Below, one piece after another: positions 25,301 through 36,759 of a DNA stretch of 64,000 nt; position 1 is the first letter of the stretch, and each line of letters opens with the position of its first letter. The position numbers were made by a program, and so were the translations under genes. Source of the stretch: Branchiostoma floridae (Eukaryota > Chordata > Leptocardii > Amphioxiformes > Branchiostomatidae). Where the stretch lies: positions 12,248,955 to 12,312,954 of the forward strand of contig NC_049991.1 of assembly GCF_000003815.2 (NCBI RefSeq), read 5' to 3'. Under the pieces are notes generated by a model. The model was not told the DNA's origin. It ran no database searches and saw only the letters and a list, made by a program, of their open reading frames with translations.

Positions 25301-28300
25301 GATGTGCTGGGATTATAGTCGAATGAAAATCTTAATAAGGGACGAATGATAGTAGCATTTCGGCGCCAATTGTTTTTCCTTTTTGATCAAACCAGGAGGG
25401 CGTTTGGGAATACACATTCAATAAGATTAAAGTGTAGTAAATGGAGTAGGTATGGGTTTTTCAATGTACCATGGTTATCCCATTCTCAATGATGCTATGA
25501 TATGATCTGTGTTGTATAATCTTTTGCCTTCGGATGCTTAGTGGACCTCCTCACAGAAAGAGCTTCTGGGGAAGACTGAACTAGGGAAGTTTTCAGACTA
25601 TCTGTGATACTACAGGACACCGCGTTGGCCTCTTTTACCGTGTTCTCTCAAAACATAAGAAAAGCAATCAAGTCTGAGCCTCAAAAACGCAGGGTTATAA
25701 ACGAAAGTACGGAATGTGGGGGTGGTTAGCGACACGGGCCGCACCGGCGGCATGTTCGGGACGAGATAAGGGCGGTTATCATCCGGGCTCTTCCGCTTGT
25801 TGGCCAGTATCTTAACGAGACGCCGTAATGGATTACGTGCCTGACCAAGGGCACGATAGACCGGGGGAGGTCTCGGTAGAAAGAGAGGGAAAATGCGTGG
25901 TTTACAGTATAAGACTGGCGTTGTAAATCAGATCTATGACGAGCAGTTGGGCTCGTGTGAGTGTGAGTTTAAACGTTAACTTTGAACTGTGTTACTTGCA
26001 TAGGCTATAGCTGCTTTGATAGAGTAGAGACATGCTACGGAAATGATGGGGCGGTCGGTATACGCAGTTAGGGCATTAGGGATTTAATATCAGTACTAAA
26101 ATATCCAACTATTTTTACGGTCTTTAAGACCCCACAATTGTTTTTTAATGCGTGGAATGATGTTGATATTTTGACAGGTCCTCTACCATGCTTATCCAAT
26201 ATTTGTAATTCACTACTTAGGAACAATTTGGGACACGTACGCAAGATGCCCAGGGGGCCCGGTAGGGAGGTAGTGCCCGCAGAGTCCGGCCTGACTACCG
26301 GTACCCTATAGTTTATAGGTACCTGATCATGAGAGGCCCGCGGGGGTCTATAGGATCCTTGGGGGAAAATCGCATATTCTAAATAATGACTACTTGCAAT
26401 TGTTTTTTGTCAAAACGTTGTTTTGCCACACTATGGGGGTTGAACCCCTCAGAATTGCATTTAGCTCCATCATCTCTTGCTTAGTGGTTTACAACACACA
26501 CAGCAGACAAACAGACGCATCCCGCATATTTATCGGCGAACTTGATAGCCTACCATCTGCTCCTCATATGCGTATCGGAATTGGGCCGCCGCTATGCAGG
26601 GATGCACAAAGGCGCCGTTCCACTTTACGGGCACATCTATGATTCACGTAATGCCCTGTCCAGTCGTAACGCCGTGGTCTTAGCATTTGTATCGGCCGGT
26701 ATTCCAAACGTGGGAACCAATCATACGTAGATATGATTTTCTGCGCATTAGCGTGTGCCTCCCTCCGCAATGCCGGAACCGCTCCTGGGTCAATCGGACC
26801 GGCTGAACCAGAAAATGGTCATGTATTAATCAGTGCCTATCGATTTTACCCTAATCAGCGCTTAGTTCGCTTTGTAGGCGGCCGATAGCACAAATCAGGG
26901 CTCGAAACACTTGTTTTCTGATAGTAGAACGTAGTCAGAAACTTTACGCCAAAACGCAGTTACTCAAGCAACTGGATATAATTTTGGAAACGGCCAGACG
27001 TTTTAGACAGCATCCATGATGCACAGTCTTTCGTCAGTGGCACTGAGGAAAGCTGGCTGTTGAGCAGGTTTTATACCCTACCTATGAATTGATATGAAAT
27101 GAGATGAAGACAATTTCGAAAGGTCCAATAGAAAATAAACGTTACCTGTAATTTGGAAAAGAAATCTTCACGCAAGTTGATAATTGTTTTGCCCTGCTGT
27201 TAACGCTCAAAGTTGTCACGTCATCAAACTGTTTTCCTATTTAATTTCGTCAATGATAAACTGCACCTCTTCCTTCCAAGCTGCTGCAGCTTCTCGACTC
27301 TGCAAGTTAGCTAAATCAGAGACGTTTAAGTTTAACCTTCTTGGTTAAATTGCAATGTTTTGCAACTACATTATGAACCCACATCGTGAGTAGCTGAAAC
27401 CATGTTAGCTGGTGCATATATCCAGCACATTTCGCCATTCAAACTTCTCTCAGGTTCACAATGTGTTTTTCAGGCACATGTATGGACGTACATGTATATG
27501 ATCGTAGTATGCCCTTGTCGGTCTTGCCCCGTGCTATTGTGCTTGATATCAAGCCGGCTTCTATTTCTCCGTACCCGCCACGGGAGCGGCCATAATCTGG
27601 CCAGGATGACATGTAGAACATGATGTCAATGAGTAACGTAACACAACAGACTAGTACTATGTCTGAATAACATAACATAACATAACAGGCTGGTGTTACA
27701 GTATGAAGTCTGTTGTCTGTGTGAGTCCTTGGTGGTCCGGGGACCCGGGTTTTCATTCAGAGGCCATAATCTGGCCAGCATGACATGTGTAACATGATGT
27801 CAATGAGTAACGTAACATAACAGACTAGTGCTGTACAGTATGAAGCCTGTTGTCTGTCCCGAGTCCTTGGTGGCGCTCCCCCGATGTCACAATGAGCACT
27901 GATTCATCTTTCCTGTCCGGGGAATGGGGTTTTCATTCAGAGGACATGCACCCCATAATCCATCAACATCGCACTACTTCATACGTGTAATTACGCTGTA
28001 ATGGCGGTGCTTTTTGTTACCGAGTCCCGGAGTGGGAGGCCAACGTCGTAATGATACACTGCCACTTTTTGTATGATAATTACGGCTTCTTTCACCGAGA
28101 CAGGCATCCAGAATTTATCGGAAAATTGGATACAAGTCTTATTCCAATAATAGACCTTCCAAACGTACAGAGACGACGGTATAATAAAACGAATCAAAAA
28201 CAGAATCCTCCCGTCTAGATCAGTGCCCAGATGTATAGCGTACGTATTCTCTATCAGGAACTTGTCATCGCAAATTCTTCCATTCATCATTTCTGAATGA

Positions 28301-31300
28301 CGCGCACGTGTATTGTCAGTATGAGCACGTGGTCCTATCGATTGCTATCAATGAAAGGGGCACATTAGAAAACAAAGGAGAAATGACATGCCCTACTCTA
28401 CGTTTACGTTGTTATGTCATAGGATGAGTCCTTGCCGAATTATTAATTAAGGGCCTTTATGTTTCGTGAAGCTGCCAGGAATCTCGTAAAAGTGCGGAAT
28501 TAATACTGTAAAGAACATCTGTGGAGTGTATGCTACCAGGATCATTAAAGATTAATGTTTAGCTTGCCAGGCACCTGACAGACTAGTCTACAGATGGCTT
28601 TTCTATTGTACTGTGTCGGGATAAAAGCTATAGGATGGAGGCAACGTTTCAATGTCACCTTTATCTCAGAGTGTTGGTTGGAAACACAGGGGAATGATAA
28701 AAGGGTAATGCACCCCCTGTGTCATATGAGTTACTTCCAACCTTTCTCCACGTCCAATCGTTGAAAATTGAAAATATATTAACGTAACAAATATAGCCCT
28801 ACTGATTTTCAAAAGGCATGCACGGGGAGCAGTGTTTTACGACTTTGGCACTTGCCATTTTTTGTCATATTATTAGTTTATTCCTGTGTCTTATTCCTGG
28901 CGATATTCTGTAGGTAATTATTTCATAACCTGTAAACAAACCTTTCAAGTTGAATCTTTCATAACTCATTGTTAAATGTCAAATATCTTGAAGTAAAAGC
29001 TGTAGTTTCGTTTCTATGAGCAGTTTAAGTCCTGGACCTGAGTAACACTAGCACCGCCCGTACATTTCTACAGATGTCGAGTCGATATTAATTCTATTGT
29101 GTAGCCCTCCTGGCGTGACACACACAACGTTAGGAATACTGATTCTGACGTAACCACATTTATCACGCTTTTATTCTCCTCGTCAGGGGAATAATGCCGT
29201 CCAGTAATGAAACATGATAGAATAAGGCAAGTCTCGAGTTGGCTATTTTTATCTTGTTCCAATTCCTCTCGTGGCTGCACAATTTGCAGAGATTTTCAGC
29301 TGTGTTTTGCCGATAACGTGATTTGATATCGGGACGCTAATTGGTCTTACTCGTGTGCGATCTAAGTTTTACATGAAATATACATGATGAATACCATCTT
29401 TAATGTTTTATTACGTCGGGAGACAATTCCATTGACGTGAATTGTTTTTATCTTGATTGCATCCGGGACATCCGGTTTCATTTATTTGTCAATCACCGTT
29501 ATGGTATTGTACGTAAGTATTAAATATTGATATACAAATCTCACAAATGTTCCTGGGATTAACGCATTCTTTTTGTGTTACATAAAGTTTATAACTTCTC
29601 TTGTAGATTGTTTCAAATCGCCGTGTCTTCGTGTTCCGAACTTAACTACTCATCAAATGCAGCTTGGAGAGCTTCTTTCTACTGACTAACTGACTAGCTC
29701 TAACATTCTTCCTACTGACTAACCCAGTAACTAATGCACATTTGGTGCAAAATGGCTACCTTAGCATGAAGAAGGTTGATTACAGAATACCACGAAAATC
29801 ATACATTTAGAAATCATTGATCAGAAATCAGAAATCAACTTTGCGTTGCCTAACGATGAACTCCAAACATGATAGCTTTGTCAGATGTGGCACAAGATGG
29901 TTTTAAAATGAAGTACATCCCGTACAATGTACCGTACCAACAGGATAGGGTACAACAGTACGAAGTATGAATGGAAAGTAAAGCCTTATCTGGTAGTCAT
30001 TACAGCAGCAGTGTAGTGGGATACGGAATACGAGTACATGAAATAGACAGCATATCGGGACATATCACGATAAGCGACTAAAATGAAATATTTAAGGGTG
30101 ACCCTTTAAAGTTTTTACGATGAAGATGGTCTACACTGAAGCTCATCTGACTCAATGCCTACAGTCATCAAAGGAGTTTGCCTTGTAACTCTGTGGTTAC
30201 AAACTAGTCTTTACCAGAACTACGCTGGCTATTGGGAGAATTTTCGCTCGGAGTGTTTGGTCACCATATTTCTTCGGAGGATGAAATGTAAACCGTCCCA
30301 CGAACTGACTTTGTTGACCAATCTTTCACCCCACCAAGTAGCCTGGTGGGAGCTACTTGCAAACCACAGAAATGAGAAGGCAATCGTTTGATAAAGGTTT
30401 CTCCTATAATTGAAGACCAGTGTCAAAAACAGTATGGATCCCAATGTCAGTCACTCTTTTAACCAGCAGCGTTCTTCAATGGTGTGGAGTGAGCCCAGTG
30501 TTCAATTTGGCCAAGGAGGTCCCTTTTTCAACCTCCTTGATTTGGCAAGCAGATTGTTTGGCAATCGGCAAATCTGTTCATTAAGCAGGGGATGTAAAAA
30601 CATGTTACGGGGTTTATTTTAGATCCGTCCCTACGGTGGTCGCAGCGGGAGTTCTGATACACAAGACCGATACATAGTTTGTTAGGATCGTCGCGTTCCA
30701 ACATTTGCTCTCCGCATGTCAAGACCAAACTGTCAACAGAGCGAGCACAGCAGCAGCTCTGGCGAACGGCCAGAGCAAGAACTTCTCTGGGCACAGGGCG
30801 AGCATCGGCTGTCAACAATGACAACACTGTCGTCCGCCCATGTAGTGCAGTTACGAATGTACAGTAGTACATTGATCATCAGTTTAAATTGTTGGGCGAG
30901 TTCTAGTTGGTGTTGAACTTGTGCTGAGTGTGTTTGCTGCTGGATACAAGCTTTTATCGTTTGCTTAACTGTGTAGGCGTGCTGTGTAGATTAGGATGGC
31001 AATGCAATAGATACAGAATCCGAATTCTATACCGCTTCTACACATGTGCCATGCAAAGATTTGTCGGTGACAATCGCGCCTGTAACAACAAGTAACTACT
31101 GTGCAGTACTGATGCCAAGTTTACAGTCAATCCTGTCGTTATCGGATCTTCTGAACTGCTCCAGAAGTGCATTTCTGGAGTGCTGGCGACACGTTGCCTG
31201 GATACCACCCATCGGACAGTAGTGTCACGTACTGGGATATCGGGCCGGCCCTGCACGATTTGGAATGAGGAGTTTAGGCCCAAATTGCCTGATCGTTAAA

Positions 31301-31775
31301 CTCCGGAATTGGTTGGCGTAGGGCGCAGGAAGGAGTCGCCATTTGACGGAGAGGTTGAGAATACGAAACTGCCCCCGGTGTTTCCGGGACCGGAGTGTGT
31401 GTGTTGAGATTTTGGGGGGAGCATGGCGCGGGGGCGGGAACAGGCGCTGCCATGAATGCTAAATAAGACCGCAAGGTCAAGACAGAGGACACCGCACTGA
31501 CAGTTCACACACATCGATTATGAGTGGTGGACAACCACCCCTCCCCTCCCCTTCCCATGGAAGTAAGAACAAAGAAGCTGGTACCTGATGTGATAGTCCA
31601 CATACTCCTTATACTGTGTGTATCCTTGTCCCAGAGTGATGGCCACGGTTGTCATGGTGACGAAGATGAGCAGTCGTCTGCATGTGTCGTTTCGGTTCTG
31701 CTTGGTCAGGATGATGTTGTCGAGGCGAATTTTGGTCATGGGTGCCGGGCCATGTCGTCTGGACCTTTTAGTCAT
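19347..31775 (-). CDS. ST8SIA-like: Alpha-2,8-sialyltransferase (ST8SIA family, GT29), interrupted by assembly gaps
   Basis: Minus-strand exons: 31775-31585, 24142-23940 (broken by N), a partial exon ending at 21327, 20969-20760, 20461-20111 and 19680-19347. Phases agree at every visible junction. Exon 1 gives a type II anchor. Sialylmotif L spans the exon 4/5 junction (TCAVVGNGGILR, then DSRCGDEIDTADFVFRCNLAP). Motif S is in exon 6 (RLTTGLCMYTIAASVCRQVA), followed by motif III (PYHYYE) and motif VS (HKMYNE). These bind CMP-sialic acid and acceptor in the Golgi lumen. NGGIL, KFWNTRK and the lack of a strongly basic stretch before motif S suggest the ST8SIA1/5/6 side of the family rather than the polysialyltransferases. 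The last codons (after YVYAMRN) sit beside a suspect contig end, so the true C-terminus may differ. Exon 3 is mostly lost in the 914-N gap. Confidence 0.93.
21353..22266. other. Assembly gap (914 N) covering sialyltransferase exon 3
   Basis: 914 N. The visible edge 21327-21352 encodes DEEAASSF and joins in phase to exon 4, so the rest of exon 3 lies in the gap. Confidence 0.97.
22267..23939. other. Intron 2 of the sialyltransferase gene; nothing else recognised
   Basis: 1.7 kb without a convincing exon on the minus strand. A plus-strand open stretch at about 22439-22620 ends at a GTAGGT donor-like site but resembles nothing I know. Confidence 0.5.
23940..24142 (-). CDS. ST8SIA-like: Sialyltransferase exon 2 (stem region), split by a 100-N gap
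   Basis: The acceptor TCAG before 24142 leads to NTMYGTKALLNTGNWTY up to the gap. Beyond the gap, GESDYRKIRPMITQYI(R) runs to a GTATGT donor after 23940. The first base completes the AG left by exon 1 (AGG, Arg). NWT is a potential N-glycosylation site, and the W plus the RKI...I pattern resembles ST8SIA stem sequence. The frames either side of the gap require a true gap length of 2 modulo 3, so 100 is not the real size. Confidence 0.75.
23991..24090. other. Assembly gap (100 N) inside sialyltransferase exon 2
   Basis: Exactly 100 N; coding sequence is visible on both edges. Confidence 0.99.
26520..26880. other. CpG-balanced patch of unusual composition
   Basis: I count roughly 32 CpG in ~360 bp at about 52% G+C, more than expected from base content, while the flanks are AT-rich with few CpG. 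There are no long A or T runs. No gene or repeat is recognised. A small CpG island with an internal promoter, or inserted sequence, are both possible. Confidence 0.4.
26941..27045 (-). repeat. Structured dispersed repeat, copy with a long central stem
   Basis: The minus strand reads CCACTGACGA, a hairpin, AAAACGTCTGGCCGTTT, then ATATCCAGTTGCTTGAGTAA and TTTTGGCGTA. The copy at 48583-48670 has the same order. The central hairpin here pairs AGAC/GTCT and GCATC/GATGC. Confidence 0.7.
27588..27943. repeat. Tandem duplication of a ~174-182 bp unit
   Basis: Both units start GGCCATAATCTGGCCAG, continue through ACATGATGTCAATGAGTAAC and end GGGTTTTCATTCAGAGG (27588-27761 and 27762-27943). The units differ by small indels, including a CATAA-type repeat in the first. 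Intronic, with no coding content. Confidence 0.85.
31585..31775 (-). CDS. ST8SIA-like: Sialyltransferase exon 1 (cytoplasmic tail and membrane anchor)
   Basis: Starts at ATG 31775 in a good context (CTCACCATGA) and ends at a GTACCA donor after 63 codons plus AG. It encodes a basic tail (MTKRSRRHGPAPMTKIRL...), a hydrophobic signal-anchor at about 35-49 (LLIFVTMTTVAITLG) and the start of a stem (GYTQYKEYVDYHI). This is the layout of Golgi type II glycosyltransferases. The phase fits exon 2 exactly. Assignment to the gene 7.4 kb away rests on phase, topology and the absence of another candidate. Confidence 0.8.
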
Positions 31776-31982
31776 GGTGAGATGCGAGAACAAAACGATA
31801 CCGCTTCCATCCCTCCTCGTAAATAATCACCGGCGCCTGCTAGCGCCTGCCCTCGGCCCAACTCGCGCTGTCCTCCGCAGGGGTGCGGAGGGGAAGGTGG
31901 TGCTGCATGTGCGCGTCATCCCCCTAGCATGATCGCATCCCACTGCCAAACATTAAACAGAACTGGCCTGCCGAGGAATGGA

Positions 31983-31989
31983 TTTTATA
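31983..31989 (-). promoter_or_regulatory. TATA-box-like element upstream of sialyltransferase exon 1
   Basis: TATAAAA on the minus strand, 208 bp upstream of the start codon, in a GC-rich stretch (31.8-32.3 kb). It would place a transcription start near 31955. Transcript data are not available here. Confidence 0.35.
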
Positions 31990-32635
31990 AGGCGATTCTC
32001 TATTGGGATATGCATTACACCGACCGCTGATACCCTGAATCCCTCACAGCTTGGGAGTGGAGCAGGGGGATGCGTTCTCATAAATATTCATGAGCTGGAA
32101 ACGACATCCCGGATATGGGAGTTCCAATCGGATGGTCCGCGCGCGCACAAGCGGGAAATTGCATTCAAGATTTTCTGAAATTTAGTAATGATATTGCGTC
32201 AATCCCTCCTGCGCTGACGCCGGCGTGTCCGCGTGTCCGCGTGTCTCACAACGGCAAGGTCACCGCTAGGACGGCGGTATCGACCCGCGGAGAGAACTTC
32301 CCGGGAGGACACCAGGGGGAACAAGTGTAAGGGTGACGAGAAGGGGTGGATTTCGGGCAAAAGTTTGGATGTCCAATGTGTTGGGATGGTGTGTACATAC
32401 ATGAGCAAACTACACACACATTACAGCTGAGCGAAAAGCTCTTCCTTCTTCTGGGATTTAAACCAAAATTGCAGTAACGACTTAACGGAAAGTGAAAGTT
32501 TCTTGTATATTGGTTGTTGCCAGGAATTGAATAATTGAGAGTCCGGAACACGACGCCGAAGCTGTTCTTAAGGAGTCATTAAAAACAGGAAATGAAAAAT
32601 GGAGGAATAATGTGTTTCGCGCGCGCGTGTTTGTA

Positions 32636-32639
32636 TGTA

Positions 32640-32677
<38 letters not shown>

Positions 32678-32796
32678 TGTTTGTGTGTGTTTGTGTCTGT
32701 GTATGTGTATGTGACTGTGTTTGTTTGTGTGTGTGTGTGTCATGGTGTATGTACGTGCGTGTGTTTGTGTGTGTGTGTGTGTGCTTGTTTATGTTT
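32636..32796. repeat. (TG)n microsatellite, interrupted
   Basis: About 160 bp of TG with TTTG, TATG and similar interruptions. It gives artefactual open frames rich in V/C on one strand and H/T on the other. Confidence 0.95.
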
Positions 32797-35700
32797 TTTA
32801 ATATTTGTAATAGCATAACAATAAGTCAATTTATGGATTGTGATGATATTTGGTACGTTTGCCAATGTCCTGTCTGCTTATACATGCTCATTGCTTGAGT
32901 TGAACGGTGGTCTTGTTCTGTTCTTGATTGCTAGTTTAGCTAACCAACTTGCTCGTTGTGGCCAGGTCATTCATTCACCCTCAGCAATAAGTAATGACCT
33001 GTTTTAGCTAAACCTTGCGTGCGATGGTAAATAATAATTGCTTATTGATTATAGTTCCATCAATCTCCAAATACATCGAAGTGCCGAATTTTTTTGTTTA
33101 TTCAGGCATTACGAGTAAGGCAATCTTTATACAGATAATGAAAAGTTGACATAGTAAAGTTATTAAACTTAAAACTAAATCCAGGCATTTGATGAAGACG
33201 CAGCTTTGTCGTTGTTGGTGTTGGATGGAAGTTTGTGGTTGGCAAGGTGAAGGTACCAGACATCTTATCAGTACAAATGGCCATCCTCTCCCATTTCCCT
33301 GTTTTCCTACTTGATTATGTAACACCGCGGGCCGGTTTTGCTCCAAACGGCAATAGCAATTCAATTACCGGGCCCGAACCGTGCTTATCTGTCCGCTAAT
33401 CACCGTGCCTGCTCGGCAGTGACGCATGGCTGTGTCTATATGTACAAGTAGAGGCACCCGCTGCTGGGTCCGACCGATGGCTATCTAGTCGAGGAAGAAT
33501 ACTCTTTATCCACATTCAATTACATCTGCGGCGATGGAGTTAGACGTTTACGTGCGCGCATTACTTCGAGCCCACAGGCTGGAGTGCGAAGATCTCACCG
33601 TGCGAACATATGCATTCAAGCCCGCATGGGTTGTGAATTGACATCATTTCAAGTCAGGCAAATTCAAAATTTTACTTTTGTAGAAGTACTTGGGGAGAGG
33701 GGGGTTAGATAACCAGGCTGGACAACAGTCGGTTAAGGAAAAAAACCTTATTCTTTGCAAATCATATGTGCACTGGTGTGTCCGCTTCGAATTCCTAAGC
33801 GAAACTACAAAGAAAACCGAAAAGGATGGAGAAACCGGTTGCCAGACCTTCCAATTCTGTGGTGCCGCACCAATAGTCATGATCAATTAGGCACAGACCA
33901 AGGGATAGATGATGATGAGATGATTTCTTCATAACATTTTACGTCTTTGTATTCTTTTACTTCATTCATTTTGACATGAAACTATACAACACCCTTTTCT
34001 TGTAAAACGGACGAAGTCAACATACGTACTTTTAGGACAGAGAATATTATAGATAGGATACTTTTAAAGTGCACTGAAAATAAGAAATGAATATAACTTC
34101 GCGTTCAGTTGCAGAAGTCATATTTCACACAACTAGTATTTACTAACATTTGCTGTTCAAAATATCACTGACGCGCGACTTTTGAAATGCCATCCAAAAT
34201 TCAAGAAACCATCGAACACAGCACCTTAGCCAGATGGTGCCACAGTGGCATCGTCCTGAAATTGAACTTGGAGGACGGCATTCAGGCCGGGGAAATGTCG
34301 GCTCATCCTCAGAACTGGTTCCAATTTGCCGCTAGGGCCGTTTTACGGCGGCAGCAGCACAGACGGTGTTCCTGAGTGTTGGAGCGGCTGCTAATTTGTT
34401 GTGCCGCCGGGCGCGTAATTGTGAAGCACGAAGGCATGACGTTCGTTCTGGAGGACACATTTGTGCACATGTGTACGGGAGACGCCGCCCCGAGGGGATG
34501 TTTGACTCTCACGCTGCTGAATACGTAATCACCAAGCAGATGTTGAGGAAAAGTGGAGTGTTTTCTCGCTTGCCATGGAATGGTTGCGTGTCGGAATTAA
34601 CAGGCAGAGAACGTAATGGTTTTCTGACCAACATTTGCTTGGATATTACAGACGAGACACGTTACAAGTGAAATATCTTCAAATCGACATTTGACAGCAC
34701 AGAATGCTAAATCATAGCTAATCAACGCTAAAGCCTATAGTGACCGGCCGACAGCCAGCGAAAGATGATGTAAACATAGGCTAATAAACGCTGGAAAAAC
34801 TTAGATCGCACTGTACTGGTGCGTGGACAACAAAATTGTGCAACTTTGCAGCACAAACTCCAATTATGGCACGCCGACTTTTCAGTGACACACATACATG
34901 GACAATCACTGCCACAACTGTCTTGTTTGTTTGTTTTCCCCAACATACTTGCAACAGAAAGTCTGTTATTTGGGGTTTCTTTGGAGGGAAAAATTAACAA
35001 AAAATCTTCATTTGTTTTCACATTACGTTGTTCTCACATCATCCATGTCCAAGCGGTAATATGGTTGATCTATGCAATGTTCTGTATAATTAAGCAGGCC
35101 GCCCGATGATGGTGTTCTATAGTACTCTTGAAGGTCTGAATATTCCGACTTTGTTTCAAGTGTGCCATTGATATTGTTGATTGACAAATCATCGAGTAAC
35201 ATGTCCATAAAATTGATGATTCCTATTCCATTTTACTTACTAAGAAAAATGGCATTTTGATCGAAGGTTATCATTATCAAATGCGTCACCAATCTTGATG
35301 GTTTCTAAGAAAATGTTGAAAAGAATTGTACGCAACCCCAATCGCGCCCCTTACTAGGTCTCCAGCAAACCGCGGCGCATTGACAGAAGTGTAAGCCTGT
35401 GCTATTGACTGGAGGAAGACATACTGCTCACATTGGATAAAAATCAATTCCGAGTCCACGCGTGCATATAAATCAGCCGGGATTTGTTGGCAAGAATTCC
35501 GACACGCACGGGGTAGACTATATAACCTTCAGTTTATGTCAGGCGTGTCAAAGGTCAGCCATACGTCACCCGACGTGAGGAATTATGGGCCACATGTGGT
35601 CAGTCTGCTAACTTTTCATGTTTCTCGCTGTCCGGGGTGCTGAAGGGAAATCCAATACATCAAATACATGAAAAACTCTGGATATGTAGCAAACTATATT

Positions 35701-36715
35701 CATGTTCCCCTTCCTCATTTTCCGCTGCCGTTGAAAGTGTGTAACTTGCTTCAAAACAAGTCATATTTGCAGGGGAACTGTAGAACAAATATGATTTATT
35801 CACAATTGTTCTTCATATTGAATATTCTAACTTCATGAACAGTACTAGTGATTTTGTTGGCAACTTGTTTTCTTTGTTATAAAGCATATCCCTTTTCTTA
35901 ATCTTTAAGAGTGTATGGTAACAGTGTTAAACCTGTAAACGGAACAGTGATAATGCACAGTTGGTGCTCGCACCCACGTGCTCACAAAAGGTAGTAAAGA
36001 CTTTTACGGACATTTCCGCTCGATGCCACTTTGTGAGCCGCTCGGCGTATTATCGAGTTAAGTCGAGAGGAAAATTGAAGTTTGATAATGACCCTAACCT
36101 CTGTTTTTCGGGACGAGAGGAAATTGATTCTGGACTGCACATCGTTCTTTTCCAATAACGTTAACCTGTGTGAATGGTCGGCTTCTCATAACGTATACTA
36201 GTGATGGGGTCCCACAGGGTGTTATTCTCGGCCCACCATTCTACTAATTCTATCCTGTTCTTCCCGGAATCACTGTTGACTTCTGTTCCTGTGTCGTCTG
36301 AAGTAGAAACATTTGTAGAAAAAAATGGAAGCAAGTCATGCTGTCATGAAATCCAGTTGCGAGCGCATCTTGCCAAAGGTAATCAATGGCACAGATACAG
36401 GCACATCAATGTAATATTTGAATCTTCCTTAATCGTGTCAAGTACAGTTCATTGGAATACATTGTCTGTGAGAAGTGCAACCATCATATGTCAAAGCATT
36501 TAGACTCGTGTGTTCTATTATATAATATGTACGTCGGGTGATATGAGTTATTGTTGGGGAGAATTACATTAGTGCTTACACCAACACTTCTACTGTTGAG
36601 CCCGTGTGGTCTCTCTGGGGATGATGCATGGACAGACGTCCGCTATCGGCTGGGCTATCGAATACTCGTCTCGACGTGGCAATCGGCAATGTTCGTAGAA
36701 TACGAAGTACATGTG

Positions 36716-36759
36716 TTGTATACAATAACAGTTTTGATTGTATACAATAACAGTTTTGA
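36716..36759. repeat. 22-bp perfect tandem duplication
   Basis: TTGTATACAATAACAGTTTT plus GA, twice without change. Each unit contains the palindrome TTGTATACAA. Confidence 0.9.

Larger units (their letters stand above)
24143..31584 (-). other. Intron 1 of the sialyltransferase gene (7.4 kb)
   Basis: Long intron between the anchor exon and the stem exon. No further exon is recognised. It holds a CpG-balanced patch (about 26520-26880), a structured repeat copy (26941-27045) and a two-unit tandem duplication (27588-27943), listed separately. Confidence 0.65.

Noticed and set aside
32568-32898. Frames rich in Val/Cys (plus) or His/Thr (minus)
   Set aside because: They are translations of the TG microsatellite.
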